IMG/VR virus record: IMGVR_UViG_3300029258_004337
Span: 62,001-126,000 of that record
Length of the DNA: 64,000 nt
Reading direction: 5' to 3' (one strand)
Source: a virus
Position numbers and translations under genes: made by a program. Of this stretch, positions 32,364-39,011 are shown piece by piece. Under the pieces are notes generated by a model. The model made no database searches, was not told the origin of the DNA, and worked only from the letters and a program-made list of their open reading frames with translations. Position 1 is the first letter of the stretch; each line of letters begins with the position of its first letter.

Positions 32364-33265
32364 GAGTCGTCTCCGGTAGGTGTGAGGTGGCCGGCAGCCA
32401 CCAAGGTGCTCCACGCCTCGTAGGCGGTGAGCGGGTTCTCTCCCTTCAGGATCCCGAAGGAGAGGTTGAGGCGCGAGAACCACGCATCGCAGAGGACCGC
32501 GAACTCCTCGCCGACCTCCTGGTACTGCGCGCGCCTCACGAGCTCATCGCGGTCCAGGCAGAGCAGCCGGTACGCGGGCTGCAGCAGGTTGTTCTGGGTC
32601 ACCAACCCCTCGAGGCCCCGGGCCTGGGCGAACTCCCAGTAGGGGCAGACCCGCAGCTCCCGCAGGGCGGCCCCGCCTTCCTCTCTCTGCCGCTTCACCC
32701 GCTTCGCGATGACGAGGGCCTTCTCTGCGGCCTCCACGCGGCGAGCCTCGACCCTCTCCAGGTGCTGGATTCGCTGCTCGAGCTCCCGCGCATCCCGTTC
32801 CGCCCTCTGCTGGTCCCTCTCCTGCTGGCGCGCCCGGGCTTCGGCCACCCGGCGTTTCCGGACCTTCGCGGCCTGCGCCGAGGTGATGAGGTCCTGCTTG
32901 CGCCGGAGCATCCCCTTCTCGAGGTACTGGTAGATGACCTCGTCCCAGTCGGTCAGCCCGTTGTCGTACCAGTACCAGTGCCTCCACGGGCTCGCCCACC
33001 GCGTGGCCCTCTTCAGGGCAGTGTCGATCTCGAGCGAGATGTGGCGGTACGAGTGGCCCTGGAGGCGCAGGCAGATGGCCTTCCGTACCTGTCCTTCCTT
33101 GGGGCGCACGGCCGTGCTGATCTTCTTGCTGTACCCGTCCTCCACGAACCAGACGAAGCGGTCCAGGAGGTTGTCGGCGAGCACGAGGTCTTCGCCCGTG
33201 GGACCCTCGTCGACGAGCACGACGTCGTCCAGCGCAACGAGGATCCCGTGATCCAGCGCGTCCAT
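32357..33265 (-). CDS. coiled-coil protein, 302 residues
   Basis: The N-terminal part (RFVWFVEDGYSKKISTAVR, AICLRLQGHSYRHISLEIDTALKRA) includes a possible HTH. Residues about 125-205 form a long Arg/Glu/Gln coiled coil (RARQQERDQQRAERDARELE). The C-terminal 90 residues are globular and aromatic. First gene of the operon 33265 to 29936. DNA binding and oligomerisation are inferred from sequence pattern only. Confidence 0.5.
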   Translation of the reverse strand: MDALDHGILVALDDVVLVDEGPTGEDLVLADNLLDRFVWFVEDGYSKKISTAVRPKEGQVRKAICLRLQGHSYRHISLEIDTALKRATRWASPWRHWYWYDNGLTDWDEVIYQYLEKGMLRRKQDLITSAQAAKVRKRRVAEARARQQERDQQRAERDARELEQRIQHLERVEARRVEAAEKALVIAKRVKRQREEGGAALRELRVCPYWEFAQARGLEGLVTQNNLLQPAYRLLCLDRDELVRRAQYQEVGEEFAVLCDAWFSRLNLSFGILKGENPLTAYEAWSTLVAAGHLTPTGDDSC

Positions 33266-33295
33266 GTTCCCTCCAAGAAGTTGTGGGTCCAGGCT

Positions 33296-33324
33296 CTTAT
33301 GGGTTGCCCATCCCCGCGGCGTTC
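33296..33324 (-). promoter_or_regulatory. CAYAAG-class promoter
   Basis: Minus strand: GAACG (33324-33320), 18 bp, CATAAG (33301-33296), then AGCCTGGA, about 30 bp before the ATG at 33265. It lies within the 3' end of the upstream gene. Confidence 0.45.
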
Positions 33325-33920
33325 AGGGCTCTCCATGCCAGAGACCGACCGATGCGCACCCTCCACGCAGCGCACTCCTCCGAGGTGACCTCGCGCAGCC
33401 TGCGGGCGGAGATGACCGAGATGGGGTCCTTGCCTCGGTCAGGCACGACCAACAGCCCCCACTTCTCGGGGAGGTCGAGGTCTTCGACGGCAGCCCGGCA
33501 GTCCCTCGAGGTGGCTCCGACGTCGAGCAAGAGCGCCTGCTTCGTGACCAGGAGCCAGGCGTGGCTGCACCATGGGCTGTAGGTGTGCATCTTCTTCTGC
33601 CGCAAGTCCGACATCAGGTCCGCACGGGTGGCCTTGGCCTCCACGAAGCCGATCTGGGGAGCCACCGCCGTCTTGGGCCAGTGGGCGGCCCGCTTCCGCT
33701 TCATCTTCTCGCCCCGCTGGCGAGCCTCCACGATCTCGTTCAGGTGGTGCTCCCACTCGGCCTTGTACCGGGCGAGCTCATGGCCGTGGTCGACCGAGAC
33801 GCCCACGGCGTCGAGCCTGCCCTGGGCGTAGCTGATCTCCATCGCCGCAGTGGAGCACCAGCCCCGGGTGAGCAGCCACCGGAGCCCGTAGGCGCTGACA
33901 TCGTCGTGGGTGATGCTCAT
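33297..33920 (-). CDS. PD-(D/E)xK nuclease-like protein
   Basis: A 207-residue protein. RLDAVGVSV supplies an Asp (about residue 37), and IGFVEAKATRADLMSDLRQKK supplies the Glu-x-Lys (E94, K96) of a restriction-like nuclease core. HAWLLVTKQALLLDV continues the central sheet. This VEAKATRADLMSDLR.KKM..Y signature resembles MmcB-type repair nucleases. The active core looks intact. In phages such enzymes act in DNA repair, recombination or host DNA degradation. Specific role unknown. Confidence 0.6.
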   Translation of the reverse strand: MSITHDDVSAYGLRWLLTRGWCSTAAMEISYAQGRLDAVGVSVDHGHELARYKAEWEHHLNEIVEARQRGEKMKRKRAAHWPKTAVAPQIGFVEAKATRADLMSDLRQKKMHTYSPWCSHAWLLVTKQALLLDVGATSRDCRAAVEDLDLPEKWGLLVVPDRGKDPISVISARRLREVTSEECAAWRVRIGRSLAWRALNAAGMGNP

Positions 33921-34291
33921 GCGAAGCGCCCCGAGGAAGGCATGCCGTTGGCGACCGCCTTCTCGTGCTCGGCCCGGGCCTCGTTGCACATGGGGCGCCG
34001 GAAGGTGCAGCGCATCTCCTGGCAGAAGCGGCACACGGGCCGCTCTCCTCGACGGCCCCGCTCGACGACAGACACGACCCGCCACCCGAAGGACCTCCAG
34101 CGAGCTCCTCGAGGCGACTGCCCGTGCGAGCTCCGGAGGACGACGGTGTAGCCCTCCTCGGGGTGCTCGTTCTTGTACCAGGACTCCGCGATGCGGTTGG
34201 AGTCGCTCTCGTCGTGAGGGATGCAGCCCTCGTAGCGCAGCATGTCGATGGGGAAGTCCCGCGCCCCGGTGACGGTCATGGTCTCGATCAT
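33917..34291 (-). CDS. hypothetical protein with cysteines, 124 residues
   Basis: The N-terminal part starts MIETMTVTGARDFPIDMLRY. The C-terminal part has CRFCQEMRCTFRRPMC, four Cys likely binding zinc. Starts in an ATGA overlap with the HTH gene. Not recognised. Confidence 0.5.
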   Translation of the reverse strand: MIETMTVTGARDFPIDMLRYEGCIPHDESDSNRIAESWYKNEHPEEGYTVVLRSSHGQSPRGARWRSFGWRVVSVVERGRRGERPVCRFCQEMRCTFRRPMCNEARAEHEKAVANGMPSSGRFA

Positions 34292-34650
34292 GGCTTCTCC
34301 AGCTTCGTGGGGTCCAGGGTGAACCGCGGTGGCCACGGCTTCTCGGCGGCGCGCGCCCAGCTCTTGGCGCAGGTCCGTGCACTGGCACCTGAAGCGTAGC
34401 CGAGCTGCTCGGAGATGAAGGACCACGTGAGGTCTCGCGCCTTCATCCCGTAGGCCTTCCCCGCCCGCTCCGAGCGAGGGTGCTTCTGCAGGGGCCGCAG
34501 GTCTTGAGCCTTCAGCCGCTTCGCATACGACGCGACGGCGCGCGCAGCGCCAGAGGCGTCTGCGTACCCCAGCTCCAGGGAGATCTCCTTGAAGGTCCAT
34601 CCCTCTCCTCGGAGCCGGTGGGCCTTCCCGTGCCTGCTGACGTTCACCAT
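34288..34650 (-). CDS. tandem helix-turn-helix protein
   Basis: A 120-residue basic protein with two HTH-like units: KAHRLRGEGWTFKEISLELG with YADASGAARAVASYAKRL, and KAYGMKARDLTWSFISEQLG with YASGASARTCAKSWARA. The repeats align over about 37 residues, suggesting internal duplication. It is a likely DNA-binding regulator, first in a three-gene unit next to the regulatory gap at 34651-34804. Confidence 0.55.
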   Translation of the reverse strand: MVNVSRHGKAHRLRGEGWTFKEISLELGYADASGAARAVASYAKRLKAQDLRPLQKHPRSERAGKAYGMKARDLTWSFISEQLGYASGASARTCAKSWARAAEKPWPPRFTLDPTKLEKP

Positions 34651-34804
34651 CGCTCCTCCCTTCTCTTGCAGAACACACAAGAAGTGGTAAGTGAAGGGGG
34701 TATAGACTAGACAGGCCAAAGACGCAACTTCTTCGGCACCCGCGTACAGACGTGGGCCGAGGGTGGCCATACCCAAGAAGTGGGAATCCCCCAGGAGCCG
34801 CAGC
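34651..34804. promoter_or_regulatory. divergent regulatory gap with repeated AAGAAGTGG elements
   Basis: Between divergent genes. On the plus strand it has CACAAGAAGTGGTAAG (about 34675) and CCAAGAAGTGGGAAT (about 34781), two copies of an element also present near 28374. A TATAGACT box sits at 34701-34708. It probably contains start sites for both the HTH operon and the membrane/mini-A genes. Exact starts cannot be set by eye. Confidence 0.4.
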
Positions 34805-35044
34805 ATGAGCCCGATGTCCGTCTTCGTTGTCGTCGACCTGACGATCGTGTCCCTCCTCTTCTTCGCCCTGATCTTCTACGCTGCGCGGACGGCCTACAGA
34901 ACCCGCCGCGCTGTCGAGGGTGGCATGGCCGACGTCGCAGGGATCCTTCCCTTGGCGCATTGGCTCTCCGTCCTCGTGGTGACCGTGTCTCTGGTGGGCT
35001 TGCTCACCGCCACCGGCCTGCTGGCCTGGACCTTGGGAGTCTGA
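34805..35044 (+). CDS. small two-helix membrane protein
   Basis: A 79-residue protein with two hydrophobic segments (VFVVVDLTIVSLLFFALIFY and HWLSVLVVTVSLVGLLTATG) joined by a basic loop (ARTAYRTRRAVEGG). The ATG at 34805 follows CCAGGAGCCGCAGC. Size and topology are compatible with a holin, but there is no endolysin nearby to support it. Function unknown. Confidence 0.5.
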   Translation: MSPMSVFVVVDLTIVSLLFFALIFYAARTAYRTRRAVEGGMADVAGILPLAHWLSVLVVTVSLVGLLTATGLLAWTLGV

Positions 35045-35045
35045 C

Positions 35046-36110
35046 ATGAGCGACATCGACGACATCGACAACGGCGTGGAGCTGCTCTCCAAGGAGGAGA
35101 TCCTCGAGCACGCCATCCCCATCTGCCTCGAGTACTACGAGGACAACGCCACCCTCACGGTGCGAGGCCTCTACTACAAGTTCATCGGCCGAGGCATCGT
35201 CTCGCCCGAGGAGCTGTCCCGCACCAACGAGAGGGGCAAGGTCATCGGGGCCGAGAGGTTCTGCAAGCGGGTGGGGGACGTCTGCCGGGACGCGCGCCTG
35301 GACGGCCTCCTGCCGATGGAGCACATCATCGACGAGGGCCGGGACGTCATCGAGGGGGACTTCCGTCGCGAGGACCTCGACGTCGACGCTGCTCACGACA
35401 CCGCGGGCTCCTGGATTCAGGAGATGCACACGACGGTGATGGCCACGGACCGCTGGGTCCACCAGCCCAAGTTCGTCTCGGTGTGGGTGGAGAAGCAGGG
35501 CCTGACCACCGCCATCAAGCCGCTCTGCACGAGGCAGGGCGTGACCTTCCTGGCGACCAAGGGCTACCCGAGCATCACGGTGCTCGAGGACTGGCGCAAG
35601 CTCGCCGACTTCGCCATCAACGGGGACGTGGACGAGAAGAGCTGGCGCCTGGGGTCCTCCCTGCTCTACGACGAACGGCAGATCGGGGGCTACGCCAACG
35701 AGGCGGTGGTCCTCTACGCCGGCGACGCCGATCCGGACGGCTACGAGATCCCCCGGTCGGCCGAGCGCAACCTGCGGCGGCTCATGGACACCGCCGGCTC
35801 GCACTTCCCGCTGCGGTTCGAGCGCGTGGGGCTCAACGTCGACCAGGCGCGCGAGCTCGACCTGCCTCCCTTCCAGGCCAAGCCCACCTCCTCTCGGTAC
35901 AAGAAGTTCCGGGCCGAGCACAACACCGACGATGCGTGGGAGGTCGATGCGATGGACCTGCGCCACCTTCGGCAGCTGTTCGAGGACGGCATCGCGCGGC
36001 ACTGGGACGCCGAGATCGGACGGAGGGTGGCCCGAGAGGCCGCGCGCCGCAGCGACGAGCTCCTCGACCGCATCTCGGACCCCGACTGGCTGCGTGGCCT
36101 GTTCGAGTGA
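35046..36110 (+). CDS. Spo11/topoisomerase VI A-like protein (Topo mini-A type)
   Basis: A 354-residue protein. NATLTVRGLYYKFIGRG (Tyr pair at 43-44) matches the catalytic-tyrosine region of topoisomerase VI subunit A/Spo11. A TOPRIM domain follows, with VWVEKQGL (acidic Glu149) and VVLYAGDADPDG (Asp227, 229, 231). Stand-alone A-subunit homologues on mobile elements are known as Topo mini-A. They lack the ATPase B subunit, and none is seen in this window. Expected chemistry is a tyrosine-DNA break; the role in the phage is unknown. It follows the membrane gene by one base and is ended by a strong hairpin. Confidence 0.7.
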   Translation: MSDIDDIDNGVELLSKEEILEHAIPICLEYYEDNATLTVRGLYYKFIGRGIVSPEELSRTNERGKVIGAERFCKRVGDVCRDARLDGLLPMEHIIDEGRDVIEGDFRREDLDVDAAHDTAGSWIQEMHTTVMATDRWVHQPKFVSVWVEKQGLTTAIKPLCTRQGVTFLATKGYPSITVLEDWRKLADFAINGDVDEKSWRLGSSLLYDERQIGGYANEAVVLYAGDADPDGYEIPRSAERNLRRLMDTAGSHFPLRFERVGLNVDQARELDLPPFQAKPTSSRYKKFRAEHNTDDAWEVDAMDLRHLRQLFEDGIARHWDAEIGRRVAREAARRSDELLDRISDPDWLRGLFE

Positions 36111-36135
36111 CGGCGAAGAAGCGTAGGCGGGAGCC

Positions 36136-36166
36136 GGTGCCGACGAGGGAACACCTCGCCGGCACC
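36136..36166. terminator. bidirectional hairpin terminator
   Basis: Arms GGTGCCGACGAGG (36136-36148) and CCTCGCCGGCACC (36154-36166) pair with one A-C mismatch around GAACA. It lies between the convergent genes ending at 36110 and 36254, so it can serve both. Confidence 0.65.
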
Positions 36167-36253
36167 GACCGAGCATCGCTAGCCCCTAGGGGGGGTTGAC
36201 GGGGCTGCGCAGCTCCACGGGCCCTGGCGTCCACCAGACCGTGCCCATCGCCG

Positions 36254-36817
36254 TCAGGCCTCGACGATCTCCCGGCGGGGAGTCGTCTTGATGCCGGACA
36301 GCTCGTACGCCCGGACCTCATCGAGCACTGCCTTCGCCATGGCGTTGCTGTCGCCCAGGCGCAGGTTGTGGCAGAGGGTGGTCAGCCGCTGACGCACCTC
36401 GGGGGCCAGGTCGAGCCCGCTCAGGACGCGCCGGGTGCGCCGGCTCGCCCAGGCCGCCTTGCTCGAGTTGACCACGACCGCCCAGGTAGGCGTGCCACCT
36501 GCGATGGTGCAGGGGCTCGTGTCCTCGATGATGACGGGCTCGTAGATGCCGAACTCGGCGCCGCGGCGGTCGTGCAGGCGCAGCGACACGATCTTGGTGC
36601 CCAGGCGCGTCACCCAGTGGTTGCGCCCGCCGTCGATGGTGGTGATGGTGCGGGTGTTGAAGTCCTGGCGGATGCCGCGGCCGGGTGCCTCGTTCGCCCA
36701 CTCCTCGGCGGCGGCACGTCCCTCCTCCTGCTGGCTCTCGTTGAACTCGTTGGCCGTCTGCCAAGAGGCGCCCCACAGCGCGGCAAGCAGGTCATTCGTG
36801 GCGGTCAGATCGATCAT
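36254..36817 (-). CDS. hypothetical protein, 187 residues
   Basis: Single-gene minus-strand unit with its own promoter (36840-36868) and GGAGGACTTC site. N-terminal helix with Gln/Glu (QTANEFNESQQEEGRAAAEE), beta middle (FNTRTITTIDGGRNHWVTRL, KIVSLRLHDRRG) and helical end. Not recognised. Confidence 0.5.
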   Translation of the reverse strand: MIDLTATNDLLAALWGASWQTANEFNESQQEEGRAAAEEWANEAPGRGIRQDFNTRTITTIDGGRNHWVTRLGTKIVSLRLHDRRGAEFGIYEPVIIEDTSPCTIAGGTPTWAVVVNSSKAAWASRRTRRVLSGLDLAPEVRQRLTTLCHNLRLGDSNAMAKAVLDEVRAYELSGIKTTPRREIVEA

Positions 36818-36839
36818 GAAGTCCTCCGGGTCTCAAGCT

Positions 36840-36868
36840 CTTGTGCGGCGGCCGAGGGGGCGGATTTC
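36840..36868 (-). promoter_or_regulatory. CAYAAG-class promoter
   Basis: Minus strand: GAAAT (36868-36864), 18 bp, CACAAG (36845-36840), then AGCTTGAGA, about 22 bp before the ATG at 36817. Confidence 0.6.
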
Positions 36869-36976
36869 ACCGAGTCGGTTACGCTCTCGACGGACCCCCT
36901 GGCTACAGCTTCTCTCGTTCAGCGAGCGGCGACACAGATGCTTCGGGGGTCCTTCTCGCGTTCTGGGAGGCCCTAC

Positions 36977-37618
36977 GTGGACGTCAAGACCCGCAACATC
37001 ATCCTCGGGAGCGTGGGCGGAGCCTTCTCCCTCGTGGTCATCACGCTCCTCATCATCCTGCACGCCTACCCGCCCTACGTGCCCGGCCTGCCCGGCTACG
37101 AGGCCCCCAGCCCGAACACGCTCCGGGTCACGCAGTGCGGGACATCCGACTGGGCCCGTCCGCTCGTTCTGTACGCCGCGGCCGAGGTCATCGAAGCGGG
37201 TCACAACGTCGAGTACGTGCCCGAGGCAGAGGCTGCGCCTTGCGCCTCCCTCGGCATCCCCACCCCTCGTGGGTGGCTCGTGTTCGTCACCGACGACGCT
37301 GCCGTGCAGGCCGCCGGACCCGATGCGCGCGCCGTCGCTGACCCCCAGTTCGCCTTCGGTTCGCCCTCGAGGTGTCGCATCGCGCTGACGGGCCCTCACC
37401 CTGGGCAGTACGGCATGGAGGACGCCCCGCTCGATGCCGAGGCACTGGTGGCGCATGAGCTCCTGCACTGCCTCGGGGCCGACCACGCCGTCAACATCCT
37501 GGGCGCGCAGGCCAACGGGCACGTGATGGCTGCCGGCGTCGGCGCGCGCAACGACGACTGGCGCGGGACGGGTCCCGACGAGATCGGCGTACTGGACCGC
37601 CCGGCGATGGTCCGGTAG
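36977..37618 (+). CDS. membrane-anchored metzincin-type metalloprotease
   Basis: A 213-residue protein. A basic N-terminus is followed by a hydrophobic segment (GGAFSLVVITLLIILHAY, residues about 14-31), a signal anchor or uncleaved signal peptide. The catalytic motif is HELLHCLGADH (residues 160-170), the HExxHxxGxxH zinc site of metzincins. GHVMAAG (Met184) fits the Met-turn. Two Cys pairs may form disulfides, consistent with export. The GTG at 36977 has GGGAGG 6 bp upstream; an upstream ATG (36938) lacks one. An exported phage protease could act on host surface proteins; this is inference. Confidence 0.65.
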   Translation: MDVKTRNIILGSVGGAFSLVVITLLIILHAYPPYVPGLPGYEAPSPNTLRVTQCGTSDWARPLVLYAAAEVIEAGHNVEYVPEAEAAPCASLGIPTPRGWLVFVTDDAAVQAAGPDARAVADPQFAFGSPSRCRIALTGPHPGQYGMEDAPLDAEALVAHELLHCLGADHAVNILGAQANGHVMAAGVGARNDDWRGTGPDEIGVLDRPAMVR

Positions 37619-37621
37619 GCT
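37593..37621 (+). promoter_or_regulatory. possible SigA-like promoter
   Basis: TGGACC (37593-37598), 17 bp, TAGGCT (37616-37621), overlapping the protease stop and 20 bp before the GTG at 37641. Confidence 0.4.
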
Positions 37622-37640
37622 GGACGTGCCTGGAGGTCCC

Positions 37641-38015
37641 GTGATCACCGAAGCCGACATCGACCAGCTGCTCTACGACCGCCACCTCACCCCCGAGGGC
37701 GCGCGCATCCTCCGCACCAAGCTCCAGGCGAAGGCGCCCCTCGATGCCGAGAAGCTGCAGGAGGTCATCGAGAAGCTGAGGCCCTCCATCCCGCTCGAGC
37801 GCATCACGGAGCCTCTGCCCGAGCCATTCCAGATCCCGCCCTTCGTGACGGGAGGCCGGGACTGCCTGTTCGAGCAGTTCCAGCGGGCCAACCCGCAGCA
37901 CACGGGCCCGCTGGGCCTGTCGTGCCCATGTCCTCGCTGCACGCCGCAGTGCCTGACTTCCTACGCGGGCACGTCCGAGTTCCAGGCACTCGCCGGCGTC
38001 CGCGCAGAGGCGTGA
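37641..38015 (+). CDS. hypothetical protein with Cys cluster, 124 residues
   Basis: GTG start chosen for the GGAGGT 3 bp before; an upstream in-frame GTG lacks a site. N-terminal helices (EADIDQLLYDRHLTPEGAR), Pro-rich middle, and a C-terminal cluster LSCPCPRCTPQC that could bind metal. The stop overlaps the next GTG start. Not recognised. Confidence 0.5.
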   Translation: MITEADIDQLLYDRHLTPEGARILRTKLQAKAPLDAEKLQEVIEKLRPSIPLERITEPLPEPFQIPPFVTGGRDCLFEQFQRANPQHTGPLGLSCPCPRCTPQCLTSYAGTSEFQALAGVRAEA

Positions 38016-38569
38016 ACCAGGTCAGCTGGTACCGGATCTACTCGCTGCTCGCCGTCCTGGCAGGGCAGCTGCTGCTCGCCGGCGGCGTGCTGTACCTGTC
38101 CCTCGAGGGCCTTCTGGCAGGCGTCCCCGACGCTACGCTCGCGGCCACGGCGGCAGCCGGGATGCTGGGGGGCGTCTACCACGCGATGTCGAGCTTCGGC
38201 GCAAAGCTGGGCTCGCGCACCTTCCAAGACAGCTGGGCGGCGTGGTACCTGCTCCACCCCGTCGAGTCCGCAGTCTTGGCGCTCGCGGTGGGCCTCATCC
38301 TCTTGGCGGGGATGGGCGCCGACGCCGACAACGCCTGGGGCTACCCGGCCGCAGGGGTTCTCGCGGGGCTGTTCACGAAGGAAGCGAGCCGCTGGCTCGG
38401 ACGCGTCGCCCGGTCTATCTTCGCTCCGGAGGCTCCCGATGAACCACAAGCGAGGTCGGCCGAAGAGTGCCCGTGCCGGGTGCTTGCTCTGCAAGCCACA
38501 CAAGCACCAGGCCGTGAAGAAGACGGCATCCGCCCAGACCCGTCAGGAGCAAGCGGCTCGCCTTCGTGA
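38012..38569 (+). CDS. multi-helix membrane protein
   Basis: A 185-residue protein with GTG start in the previous stop. Four hydrophobic segments are visible (YSLLAVLAGQLLLAGGVLYL, LAATAAAGMLGGVYHAM, AVLALAVGLILLAGMGA, WGYPAAGVLAGLF), then a hydrophilic tail. The last 43 codons overlap the small gene at 38439 in another frame and look less constrained. Function unknown. Confidence 0.5.
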   Translation: MNQVSWYRIYSLLAVLAGQLLLAGGVLYLSLEGLLAGVPDATLAATAAAGMLGGVYHAMSSFGAKLGSRTFQDSWAAWYLLHPVESAVLALAVGLILLAGMGADADNAWGYPAAGVLAGLFTKEASRWLGRVARSIFAPEAPDEPQARSAEECPCRVLALQATQAPGREEDGIRPDPSGASGSPS

Positions 38570-38606
38570 GCGCGAACAGCTTGCGGCGGCCTCCGGGCGA
38601 GAGTAG
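38439..38606 (+). CDS. small basic Cys protein, 55 residues
   Basis: ATG at 38439 after CCGGAGGCTCCCG. MNHKRGRPKSARAGCLLCKP carries an AT-hook-like RGRP, then CLLCKPHKHQ (Cys2 plus His, probable zinc), then a charged helix. Small GCLLCKPHK proteins of this kind are familiar from phages. It overlaps the 3' end of the membrane gene out of frame; the TAG stop is part of the next -10 box. Confidence 0.6.
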   Translation: MNHKRGRPKSARAGCLLCKPHKHQAVKKTASAQTRQEQAARLREREQLAAASGRE

Positions 38607-38609
38607 GGT
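38581..38609 (+). promoter_or_regulatory. promoter of the Pro/Met tRNA unit
   Basis: TTGCGG (38581-38586), exactly 17 bp, TAGGGT (38604-38609). The next ATG begins 8 bases after the -10 box, so the transcript would start at or near the ATG (leaderless). Confidence 0.55.
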
Positions 38610-38616
38610 GCGGGCC

Positions 38617-38688
38617 ATGATCGACCTCTCCCGACTCCAGCTGAACCGAATGCCGGTTCACACGCCCCGACCGACCAAGCGGGCGTAG
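38617..38688 (+). CDS. leaderless leader peptide, 23 residues, Met/Pro-containing
   Basis: Short open frame MIDLSRLQLNRMPVHTPRPT... placed at the predicted transcription start with no ribosome binding site. It has three Pro codons (CCG, CCC, CCG) and an internal Met next to the first Pro. Immediately downstream are tRNA-Pro(TGG) and a CAT-anticodon tRNA. TGAACCG/CGGTTCA (38642-38660) forms a hairpin around the Met-Pro codons. The TAG stop lies in the left arm of the hairpin at 38679-38705. Read as a regulatory leader peptide; this is inference, supported by the parallel arrangement at 38931. Confidence 0.45.
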   Translation: MIDLSRLQLNRMPVHTPRPTKRA

Positions 38689-38705
38689 CGTCGAGCTGCG
38701 CCCGC
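38679..38705 (+). promoter_or_regulatory. leader hairpin competing with tRNA-Pro 5' end
   Basis: Arms GCGGGCGTAGC (38679-38689) and GCTGCGCCCGC (38695-38705) pair (one T-G) around GTCGA. The right arm can alternatively pair with CGGGCGTAGC (38717-38726 region) at the start of tRNA-Pro, since GGGCGTAGCG occurs both in the leader and in the tRNA. The alternatives are mutually exclusive. Confidence 0.4.
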
Positions 38706-38714
38706 GGTCTTCGA

Positions 38715-38788
38715 CCGGGCGTAGCGCAGTCTGGTAGCGCACCTGCCTTGGGAGCAGGGGGTCGGTGGTTCGAGTCCACCCGTCCGGA
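38715..38788 (+). tRNA. tRNA-Pro (anticodon TGG)
   Basis: Complete cloverleaf: acceptor CCGGGCG/CGTCCGG (one G-T), D stem GCGC/GCGC, anticodon stem CCTGC/GCAGG with loop CTTGGGA, T stem GGTGG/CCACC with TTCGAGT loop, discriminator A. No CCA is encoded (TCT follows), so CCA must be added. 74 nt. Confidence 0.9.
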
Positions 38789-38801
38789 TCTCACACCCTG
38801 T

Positions 38802-38877
38802 CGCGGGGTAGCTCAGCTGGTAGAGCGGCGGACTCATAATCCGCAGGTCGGCGGTTCAAGTCCGCTCCCCGCAACCA
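38802..38877 (+). tRNA. tRNA-Met type (anticodon CAT) with C1-A72 mismatch
   Basis: Cloverleaf with anticodon loop CTCATAA on stem GCGGA/TCCGC, T arm GGCGG-TTCAAGT-CCGCT, and encoded CCA. The acceptor is CGCGGGG/CCCCGCA, leaving C1 opposite A72, the hallmark of bacterial initiator tRNA; both arms are the same as those I know for E. coli tRNA-fMet. However, the D stem (GCTC/GAGC) is elongator-like and the anticodon stem has only two of the three consecutive G-C pairs of initiators. Identity (initiator, elongator or Ile2) is therefore uncertain. Confidence 0.85.
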
Positions 38878-38895
38878 TCTCTCAACTACTTCCCC

Positions 38896-38924
38896 TTGAC
38901 GCCCGCGCGCCGCGTGAGTAGGGT
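38896..38924 (+). promoter_or_regulatory. promoter of the Tyr-Trp-Phe tRNA unit
   Basis: TTGACG (38896-38901), exactly 17 bp, TAGGGT (38919-38924). The ATG of the leader peptide starts 7 bases after the -10 box, giving a leaderless transcript. The best promoter match in the window. Confidence 0.7.
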
Positions 38925-38930
38925 CTCGGC

Positions 38931-39011
38931 ATGAACAGCACCCGCCAGCGCAACCTCCTCGCCGCCACCTATTGGTTTGGCTGCCCTCGGAGCACTGCGC
39001 CGGCATCCTGA
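38931..39011 (+). CDS. Tyr-Trp-Phe leader peptide, 26 residues
   Basis: Leaderless reading frame with MNSTRQRNLLAA, then Thr, the consecutive codons TAT TGG TTT (38970-38978, Tyr-Trp-Phe), then GCPRSTAPAS and TGA at 39009-39011. The three codons match, in order, the three tRNA genes downstream (Tyr 39076, Trp 39163, Phe 39244). TAT and TTT are the less common synonyms in this GC-rich genome. The frame overlaps the left arm of a long pairing that excludes the terminator at 39036-39067. Reading it as an attenuator leader peptide is inference, but codon identity, order, spacing and RNA pairing all agree. Confidence 0.75.
   Translation: MNSTRQRNLLAATYWFGCPRSTAPAS

Noticed and set aside
36181-36200. 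CCCCTAGGGG palindrome as an attachment or regulatory site
   Set aside because: A single short palindrome in a GC-rich gap with no integrase or second copy seen.
36196-36225. TTGACG followed by GC-rich sequence as a promoter
   Set aside because: No TANNNT box lies 16-18 bp downstream and no plus-strand gene follows closely.
38517-38569. C-terminal end of the membrane gene at 38012 as a genuine domain
   Set aside because: It lies wholly inside the better-supported Cys protein gene in another frame and has Gly/Ser/Pro shadow composition; kept only as the nominal end of the frame.
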